Source of the DNA: Spirochaetia bacterium
Lineage (GTDB): Bacteria > Spirochaetota > Spirochaetia > Treponematales > Treponemataceae
DNA: 64,000 nt
Direction: 5' to 3'
Assembly (NCBI GenBank): GCA_022768865.1
Contig: JALELH010000030.1
Coordinates: forward strand, 1-64,000
In this document: piece after piece, positions 54,864 through 61,141 of the stretch
How the letters are laid out: the number at the start of each line of letters is the position of its first letter
Position numbering within the stretch: the stretch's first letter is position 1
Notes under the pieces: generated by a model
Seen by the model: the letters and a program-made list of their open reading frames with translations, nothing else
Told to the model about the DNA's origin: nothing
Databases searched by the model: none
Made by a program: the position numbers and the translations under genes

Positions 54864-56015
54864 CTAAATTTTTGCAAGATTAATTAAAACCGAAGTTGCC
54901 ATGGACATTTCATTCAGGCTTGCCCACTCTTCACGGCTATGGAAATTATGTCCGCCTGTAAAAATATTTGGCGTCGGGATTCCCATTTCTGTAAGGCGAC
55001 TTCCGTCAGTTCCACCGCGTATTGGCACAAACTTTGGTTCTATGCCAGCTGCTTTGTATGCTTTAACAAGATTTGAAACAACATCAGGAGCTTCATCCAT
55101 TTTGCTTTTCATATTCAAATACTGCCGAGTATGAACTACCTTTGCCATTCCGCCAAAAGATGCGGCAGTGCTTCTTGCAATCACTTCAACTAAATTACGG
55201 CGGTTTTCCATTTCCTTTAAATCAAAGTCACGCAAAAAAAGAACAACCTTTGACTTTTCAATGGAACCTTCAACACTCATGGGAGCATAAAACCCCTGAT
55301 ATCCGTCTGTAGTTTCAGGACGTTCCCCATGAGGAAGATTATTTAAAAACGCTGCAGCCATGCTTATGGCATTTACCATTACACCACGGGCAGTTCCTGT
55401 ATGGCATGCAACGCCGGTAAATTCAATTTCTGATTTCCATGCATTAAAACATTCAACTTCAAGTTCTCCCATAGAACCGCCGTCTACTGTATATGCACAT
55501 TTTGACTTTATTAATTCAAGGGGAACTTTATCCATACCGTGTCCTGTTTCTTCATCGGGGCTGAAAATAACCTCTATGCCACAATGTTTTACATCAGGAT
55601 GTTCAACAAAATACTCTAAGACAGTCATTATTTCTGCAACACCGGCTTTATCATCAGCTCCAAGCAAAGTACTGCCATCAGTGCGGATAATTGTATCACC
55701 ATTTTCTTCTGAAACCTGCGGATTAACATTCAGGCCGCTTACTTCATCAACAGTATCAATATGAGCAAGAAGGCAAATAGTTTTTTCACTGCCATTGTTT
55801 GCCGGCAAAAAGCCATAGGTATAGCAATATTCCGTTGTCTGCACATTCTGTAAACCAAGGGATTTGAGTTCTGCACACAAAATTTTTGCCATTTCAAACT
55901 GCTGTGGTGTGCTTGGCATAATGCCTTCATCAGCTTTTACGCTGTCGCTCTGGCTGTAAGTTTTTACATATTTTATAAAACGATTTAAAAGTTTTTCTTT
56001 GATTTCTGCATTCAT
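54864..56015 (-). CDS. pepT: Peptidase T-like tripeptidase
   Basis: The 383-aa M20 metallopeptidase has LLAHIDTVDE (His, Asp), LLGADDKAGVAEIMT (bridging Asp), SPDEETGHGMDK (catalytic Glu and metal Glu), and GGTDGSRLTEMGIPTPNIFTGGHNFHS near the end with the last His. It cleaves the N-terminal residue from tripeptides. Somewhat shorter than E. coli PepT. No Shine-Dalgarno is evident before the ATG; a TATCAT box lies just upstream, so a short leader is possible. Confidence 0.92.
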   Translation of the reverse strand: MNAEIKEKLLNRFIKYVKTYSQSDSVKADEGIMPSTPQQFEMAKILCAELKSLGLQNVQTTEYCYTYGFLPANNGSEKTICLLAHIDTVDEVSGLNVNPQVSEENGDTIIRTDGSTLLGADDKAGVAEIMTVLEYFVEHPDVKHCGIEVIFSPDEETGHGMDKVPLELIKSKCAYTVDGGSMGELEVECFNAWKSEIEFTGVACHTGTARGVMVNAISMAAAFLNNLPHGERPETTDGYQGFYAPMSVEGSIEKSKVVLFLRDFDLKEMENRRNLVEVIARSTAASFGGMAKVVHTRQYLNMKSKMDEAPDVVSNLVKAYKAAGIEPKFVPIRGGTDGSRLTEMGIPTPNIFTGGHNFHSREEWASLNEMSMATSVLINLAKI

Positions 56016-56051
56016 AAAACTTATGATATTCTATTTTGCAGAAAAAATAAA

Positions 56052-56855
56052 TCATACAATTTTATTAATGAGGGATAAAAATTCAGGATTATAGAAAGCA
56101 GAATTTTTTATAAGTTTATTAACCGCTTCTTCTTTTGAAAAGCCCAGTCTGTAGGAACGCCTGCTGATAAGGGAAACATAAGATTCTGCAACACGAATCA
56201 TCTGTGCAACTTCCGGAATATCATTTTTTGAAAGGCCTTCCGGATAACCGGTGCCATTATAATTTTCATGATGAAACATGGCAGCATTAAAAAAAATATT
56301 CCGGATTTCTTCAGGAATAAAAAGCAGGTGTTCATAACTTCCCATAATATGAGAACGCAAAAGTTTCTTTTCCTTTGCAGACAAAACTTCAGTATGAAAG
56401 TAAGAAGAATTTACATCAAGAAAACCAGCATCATAAATCATGGAAGCACAGGTATATAAAATAGCTGTTTCAACTTCTATTCCAGTTTTCCTGCACATTT
56501 TCCAGACTATCTGGCTTACAATTTTAGAATTATTTTTTCTGTTAGTATGAAAATCAATTTTTGTACCAAGAATTACACATTGAAGAATCAGGTTTTTCAG
56601 CTGTTTTTTTTTCTCTTCATCAGCATTAAGATTATCAATGCTTAAAAGTGCTTCTAAATTTTTTATATACCGTTCAGAATTATGCCGGACAAAAATCCTT
56701 GCAACTGCATAAAAAAGTATGAAAATTCCAATAGCAGAAACTAAAGCAACCGTAAGATATTTTACTACAAGAATTACATTTGAAATACTTACGCCAGGGA
56801 AAAGATCTTCTATAAATGGAAGAACTTCCCTGGCAATTTCATCTTTTTCGTTCAT
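56052..56855 (-). CDS. Membrane HD-GYP-like protein with degenerate HD motif
   Basis: The 267-aa protein has a membrane helix at about 28-55, a charged linker and an HD-GYP-type domain (100-267). The GYP part is intact-looking (HHENYNGTGYPEGL, then RVAESYVSLIS), but the HD motif that should read HDxGK is YDAGF (Y141-D142), so the metal-binding His and the Lys are lost. It is probably inactive as a cyclic-di-GMP phosphodiesterase and may act as a binding or regulatory protein. It lies 24 bp after pflA. The other HD-GYP protein in this window keeps its residues. Confidence 0.8.
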   Translation of the reverse strand: MNEKDEIAREVLPFIEDLFPGVSISNVILVVKYLTVALVSAIGIFILFYAVARIFVRHNSERYIKNLEALLSIDNLNADEEKKKQLKNLILQCVILGTKIDFHTNRKNNSKIVSQIVWKMCRKTGIEVETAILYTCASMIYDAGFLDVNSSYFHTEVLSAKEKKLLRSHIMGSYEHLLFIPEEIRNIFFNAAMFHHENYNGTGYPEGLSKNDIPEVAQMIRVAESYVSLISRRSYRLGFSKEEAVNKLIKNSAFYNPEFLSLINKIV

Positions 56856-56879
56856 ATGCTGAATAGATTTCCAGTCGCC

Positions 56880-57623
56880 CTAGTCGCGCCATTCATTGTA
56901 TTTGGCACATTCAAGAATTTCCCTTGCTTTTTTTACACTTTCTTCTGTTGGGCTTTCCAAATCTTTAAGAGGATAGTCAATGCCAAGATCCTTATATTTA
57001 ATTGCACCAAGTCCATGGTATGGAAGAATTTCAACACGCTTAACATTTGAAAGAGTACGGATAAAATCCCTTGTTTCAACTAAATATTCTTCCTTGTCCG
57101 TAATTCCAGGAACTAGAACATGGCGAATCCATATCGGCTTTTTAATTTCGTCTAAGTATGCAAACATTTGACGAATATTTTTTCCGCTTTGTCCTGTAAG
57201 CTTTATGTGTTCTTCTTCGTTAATGTGCTTAATATCCATTAAAAGCGTATCGGTAACATCCATAAGCTTTTTAAACTTTTCAAACCATTCACCGTCTTTT
57301 CTAAATGGAGCACCACTTGTATCAATACATGTATTAATGTTGCGTGCTTTTGCCTTTGTAAAAAGCTCAAGCAAAAAATCAAGCTGAAATAAAGGTTCTC
57401 CGCCGGAAACTGTAATGCCGCCTTTTTTACCCCAGTAACTTCTGCAGCTTTCGGCTTCGTCTAAAAGCTGATCCGCTGTATATTCTTTTCCATCGGCTAA
57501 ATTCCAGGAATCAGGATTGTGACAATATTTACAGCGCAAAGGACAACCTGAAAAAAATATAATAAAACGAACTCCAGGTCCGTCAACACTGCCAAAAGAT
57601 TCAATCTGGAATACCTTACCCAT
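56880..57623 (-). CDS. pflA: Pyruvate formate-lyase activating enzyme
   Basis: The 247-aa radical-SAM enzyme has CPLRCKYCHNPD (CxxxCxxC cluster motif), GGITVSGGEPLFQ and the PflA-typical FGSVDGPGVRF start. It makes the glycyl radical on PflB. The start MGKVFQIESFG has GGAGG eight bases upstream; the ATG five codons earlier overlaps that site and was rejected. The gene lies downstream of pflB, behind a strong terminator hairpin that ends about 18 bp before the start codon, so its level may be set by read-through. Confidence 0.95.
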   Translation of the reverse strand: MGKVFQIESFGSVDGPGVRFIIFFSGCPLRCKYCHNPDSWNLADGKEYTADQLLDEAESCRSYWGKKGGITVSGGEPLFQLDFLLELFTKAKARNINTCIDTSGAPFRKDGEWFEKFKKLMDVTDTLLMDIKHINEEEHIKLTGQSGKNIRQMFAYLDEIKKPIWIRHVLVPGITDKEEYLVETRDFIRTLSNVKRVEILPYHGLGAIKYKDLGIDYPLKDLESPTEESVKKAREILECAKYNEWRD

Positions 57624-57641
57624 AAAAAAGACCTCCATTAA

Positions 57642-57734
57642 AAAGCCCTGGTTAATGACGAATCAAAAGCCAGGGCTTTAAGCTTTAAGTTAATTTACAA
57701 AGCTGCAGCGGACTTTCTTTTTGAAAACCCGCTG
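57642..57734 (-). terminator. Terminator hairpins between pflB and pflA
   Basis: On the minus strand a first hairpin (57734-57706, CAGCGG arms) is followed by a stronger one: AAAGCCCTGG (57679-57670) and CCAGGGCTTT (57651-57642), then a run of T. The stronger stem is 10 bp and ends directly before the AATGGAGG that serves pflA. It fits an intrinsic terminator with partial read-through. Confidence 0.8.
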
Positions 57735-57752
57735 TAAAACCGAACCACTTTA

Positions 57753-60116
57753 TTAGAGTGATGCGTGGCAAGTACGTGCAATAACGTCGTCCTGCTGTTC
57801 CTTTGTAAGGTTGATGAAGCGAACTGCATAACCAGAAACGCGAACTGTGAAGTTTGCATATTCAGGCTTGTCTGGATGTGCCTGACAGTCCTTAAGCTTT
57901 TCAACACCGAATACGTTAACGTTAAGGTGGTGTGCACCCTTAGAGAAGTATCCGTCCATTACGCTTACAAGGTTTGTAATGCGTTCATCTTCGTCGTGTC
58001 CAAGAGCAGAAGGGTTAATTGTCTGTGTGTTAGAAATACCATCAAGTGCATACTTGTATGGAACTTTAGCAACAGAGTTAAGAGACTTAACAAGACCCTT
58101 TGTTTCTGCACCGTAAGACGGGTTAGCTCCAGGAGAGAATGGTTCGTGAGCCTTACGTCCGTCTGGAAGAGCACCTGTAGCCTTACCGTAAACAACGTTT
58201 GAAGTAATTGTAAGGATAGATGTTGTTGGTTCTGCGTTGCGGTATGTAGGATGCTTTTTGATCATTCCCATGAATGTCTTGAGGAGCCATACAGCGATTT
58301 CGTCTGCACGATCATCATCCTGACCATAGCGTGGGAAGTCGCCTTCTACAACGTAGTCGATAGCCTGGTTCTTGGCAACGTCTACAACCTTTACTTCACC
58401 AGTCTTCTTATCCTTTACCTTAACTTCTACATCACCACGGATAACCTTAACTTTTGCATACTTGATGGCACAAAGTGAATCTACAACGTGGCTGAAACCT
58501 GCAATACCAGTTGCAAATGTTCTCTTAAGATCTGTGTCTTCAAGAGCAAGTTCAGCTGCTTCGTAGTAGTACTTATCGTGCATGTAGTGAATAATGTTAA
58601 GTGAGTTTACATAGATGTCAGCAAGCCATTCAAGCATTATCTTGTACTTGCGGATAACTTCGTCATAGTTAGAAGCATCAAGAACATCTGCTGTAATTGG
58701 AGCGGTTTCCGGACCAACCTGTTTACCTTCAGCAAGACCGCCTTTTTCATCACGTCCACCGTTGATGGCGTAAAGAAGGGCTTTTGCAAGGTTAGCACGA
58801 GCACCGAAGAACTGCATTTCCTTACCTGTCTGTGTTGCAGAAACACAGCAGCAGATTGAATAGTCATCACCCCAGATTGGGCGCATTACATCATCGTTTT
58901 CATACTGGATAGAAGATGTATTGATAGAAATCTTTGCTGCATAGCGGCGGAATTTTTCTGACAATCTCTTAGAATAAAGAACTGTGATGTTTGGTTCCGG
59001 AGATGGTCCCATGTTTTCAAGTGTATGGAGGAAGCGGAAGTCGTTCTTTGTAACCATGTCACGTCCGTCCTGTCCAAGACCTGCAACTTCAAGTGTAGCC
59101 CAGATCGGGTCACCAGAGAAGAGCTGGTTGTAGCTTTCAATACGTGCAAAGCGAACCATGCGGAACTTCATAACGATATGGTCAACAAGTTCCTGTGCCT
59201 TTTCTTCTGTAAGGATTCCTTTCTTAATATCACGTTCAATGTAAATGTCAAGGAATGTAGAAATACGGCCAACAGACATGGCAGCACCGTTCTGTGTCTT
59301 GATTGCTGCAAGGTAGCCGAAGTAGAGCCACTGGAATGCTTCTTTTGCATTTGTAGCCGGTTTAGAAATATCAAAACCATAAAGGGCAGCCATTGCCTTG
59401 ATTCCCTTAAGGGCTTTAATCTGTTCAGAAATTTCTTCACGGAGACGGATGATGTCTTCTGACATTGTTCCGTAACCGCAGTTAAGCTTGTCCTGTTCCT
59501 TCTGTTCAATAAGGTAGTCAATACCATAAAGAGCAACACGGCGGTAGTCACCAACGATACGTCCACGTCCGTATGTATCAGGCAAACCAGTAAGGATGTG
59601 AGAGTTGCGGACTGCACGGATTTCCGGAGTATATACATCAAATACAGCGTCTGAGTGTGTTTTGTGATATACAGTAAAAATCTTGTGAAGTTCTTCGTTA
59701 GACTTGTAACCGTACATGTTTGTAGCCTGTTCAGCCATACGGATTCCACCAAAAGGCATGAATGCTCTCTTTAATGGCTTGTCTGTCTGAAGACCAACAA
59801 CCTGTTCAAGGTCTTTTCCTTCAGGACAAATGTATCCTGCCGGATGAGAAGTAAGGCCTGTTACAACATCTGTATCGAGATCAAGAACACCTGAGCGTTC
59901 CTTACCATCAAGACCAACACACTTCTTGTTGTGTTCTGCTTTCTGCAATTTCTGGAGTTCATCAAACAATTTGTTTGTAGCAGCGGTTGGACCTGCCAAG
60001 AATGATTCATCGCCACTATATTCTGTATAGTTGGCCTGAATAAAGTCGCGAACGTTTATTTCGCTTGTCCATAAACCATCAGGATTAAATCCTTCCCATT
60101 CTGGTCTCATTTCCAT
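57753..60116 (-). CDS. pflB: Formate acetyltransferase (pyruvate formate-lyase)
   Basis: The 787-aa glycyl radical enzyme has the C-terminal radical site RVSGYAVRF and the adjacent active-site cysteines in [11 protein letters not shown]. It converts pyruvate and CoA to acetyl-CoA and formate in anaerobic growth. The start [10 protein letters not shown] has AAAGAGG upstream and fits PflB; the frame extends 20 codons upstream into the leader. Length is a little above E. coli PflB. Codon use is C-rich and regular, consistent with high expression. Downstream is pflA. Confidence 0.97.
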   Translation of the reverse strand: MEMRPEWEGFNPDGLWTSEINVRDFIQANYTEYSGDESFLAGPTAATNKLFDELQKLQKAEHNKKCVGLDGKERSGVLDLDTDVVTGLTSHPAGYICPEGKDLEQVVGLQTDKPLKRAFMPFGGIRMAEQATNMYGYKSNEELHKIFTVYHKTHSDAVFDVYTPEIRAVRNSHILTGLPDTYGRGRIVGDYRRVALYGIDYLIEQKEQDKLNCGYGTMSEDIIRLREEISEQIKALKGIKAMAALYGFDISKPATNAKEAFQWLYFGYLAAIKTQNGAAMSVGRISTFLDIYIERDIKKGILTEEKAQELVDHIVMKFRMVRFARIESYNQLFSGDPIWATLEVAGLGQDGRDMVTKNDFRFLHTLENMGPSPEPNITVLYSKRLSEKFRRYAAKISINTSSIQYENDDVMRPIWGDDYSICCCVSATQTGKEMQFFGARANLAKALLYAINGGRDEKGGLAEGKQVGPETAPITADVLDASNYDEVIRKYKIMLEWLADIYVNSLNIIHYMHDKYYYEAAELALEDTDLKRTFATGIAGFSHVVDSLCAIKYAKVKVIRGDVEVKVKDKKTGEVKVVDVAKNQAIDYVVEGDFPRYGQDDDRADEIAVWLLKTFMGMIKKHPTYRNAEPTTSILTITSNVVYGKATGALPDGRKAHEPFSPGANPSYGAETKGLVKSLNSVAKVPYKYALDGISNTQTINPSALGHDEDERITNLVSVMDGYFSKGAHHLNVNVFGVEKLKDCQAHPDKPEYANFTVRVSGYAVRFINLTKEQQDDVIARTCHASL

Positions 60117-60204
60117 AGTATAAACCTCTTTGTATTTTTTAGCCGCCAAGAATCTGCGGCAAGAATCTCTGCACAAGATTATAATTTATAGAAACAAAGT
60201 TTTC

Positions 60205-60234
60205 AATAATTACAACCTGTCTTGTAATAATTAT
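60205..60234. promoter_or_regulatory. Second TTGTAAT-type inverted repeat in the pflB leader
   Basis: AATAATTACAA (60205-60215) and TTGTAATAATT (60224-60234) form an imperfect inverted repeat about eight bases apart. The half-sites match those of the dyad at 60238. A second operator for the same regulator is the simplest reading. Confidence 0.45.
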
Positions 60235-60237
60235 TTT

Positions 60238-60286
60238 TTGTAATCATTACAATTATGAATATATTACATACAATGCAATTTGTCAA
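60238..60286 (-). promoter_or_regulatory. pflB promoter with operator dyad
   Basis: On the minus strand TTGACA (60281-60286), a 17-bp spacer and TATATT (60258-60263) form a near-consensus sigma70 promoter. The predicted start is near 60251. A dyad, TTGTAAT-N-ATTACAA (60238-60252), covers this point, as expected of a repressor operator. The leader is about 135 nt. The dyad resembles Rex or other redox-regulator sites only loosely, since Rex sites have four bases between the half-sites and usually TTGTxAA. Confidence 0.65.
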
Positions 60287-60375
60287 TTAAATTCAAAATA
60301 AATTCTGATTATAAATTCCACTGCCATCATAAAAATAAATGGCACAGATAACTAAAAATATACTATACTTTGGTT

Positions 60376-60825
60376 ATGGAAAACTTAATTATTTATACAG
60401 ACGGCGGATGTTCCGGAAATCCTGGCCCTGGGGGATGGGGAACAGTCATCATAGACGGCACCAGCATTACAAAACTTTCAGGCGGAGAAAAACAGACAAC
60501 CAATAACCGCATGGAATTAAGTGCTGCCATAAATGCCCTTGATGCAGTCGTTAAAAACGCAGGATGGAAAAACAGGCACTTAGAAATTTACAGCGACAGT
60601 CAGTATGTTAAAAACGGAATCACTTCATGGATAAAAAACTGGAAGAAAAACGGATGGAAAACTGCCGCAAAAAAACCCGTATTAAATCAGGATTTGTGGA
60701 TTGTCCTTGACCAGCTTTTTAACCAGCTTGACGTTGAATGGAAGTGGGTAAAAGGCCATGCCGGCGTTGAATACAACGAAATCTGCGACCAGCTGTGCAA
60801 GATGGAAATGAACAAATTCATGTAG
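60376..60825 (+). CDS. rnhA: Ribonuclease HI
   Basis: The 149-aa protein has YTDGGCSGNPGPGGWG (first Asp), NRMELSAAI (Glu), YSDSQYVKNGI (Asp) and WVKGHAG plus the last acidic residue in YNEICDQL. It cuts RNA in RNA-DNA hybrids. The ATG at 60376 is preferred over a TTG two codons upstream. No ribosome-binding site precedes it; a TATACT at 60364-60369 predicts a transcript start at or next to the ATG, so it may be leaderless. Confidence 0.94.
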   Translation: MENLIIYTDGGCSGNPGPGGWGTVIIDGTSITKLSGGEKQTTNNRMELSAAINALDAVVKNAGWKNRHLEIYSDSQYVKNGITSWIKNWKKNGWKTAAKKPVLNQDLWIVLDQLFNQLDVEWKWVKGHAGVEYNEICDQLCKMEMNKFM

Positions 60826-60856
60826 GTTTTATCTATTTTTTGTAGCAGCAAAACTA

Positions 60857-61141
60857 TTAGACTTCTGCCCGGACGGCAAACATTTTTATGCCTTCATCCG
60901 GGAACTTTTCTTTAACTGCGGCTATAACCTTTTTTGCAGTTTCAAAATCTTTTTCTTCTATATAACTTATCATTGCAAAATTTGTTTCAGGCCAGGTTGC
61001 CGTTCCAAGCTTTCTGTTCTTTTTGCCGCGCCCAAAAGCAAGGGGAATCACAGTGTAATAAAAATTTTCTATATTGCGTTCCATGGATTTTTCAATATCT
61101 TCCTGAACAGATTTATTTGCTATTATTTCAAGTCTAATCAT
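60857..61141 (-). CDS. PG0541-like transporter-associated small protein
   Basis: The 94-aa protein looks like the small PG0541-family proteins found beside RND pumps, with a ferredoxin-like fold resembling PII (MIRLEIIANKSVQEDIEKSM, PLAFGRGKKNRKLGTATWPE, then two strands). The start ATG overlaps the RND pump's stop (ATGA), so it is coupled to it. A ligand-sensing or pump-regulating role is inferred from context; function is not known. Confidence 0.72.
   Translation of the reverse strand: MIRLEIIANKSVQEDIEKSMERNIENFYYTVIPLAFGRGKKNRKLGTATWPETNFAMISYIEEKDFETAKKVIAAVKEKFPDEGIKMFAVRAEV

Noticed and set aside
60238..60252. Classical Rex operator at pflB
   Set aside because: The dyad has a single central base and TTGTAAT half-sites, unlike the Rex site with four bases between TTGTxAA arms; reported only as an operator for an unknown regulator.
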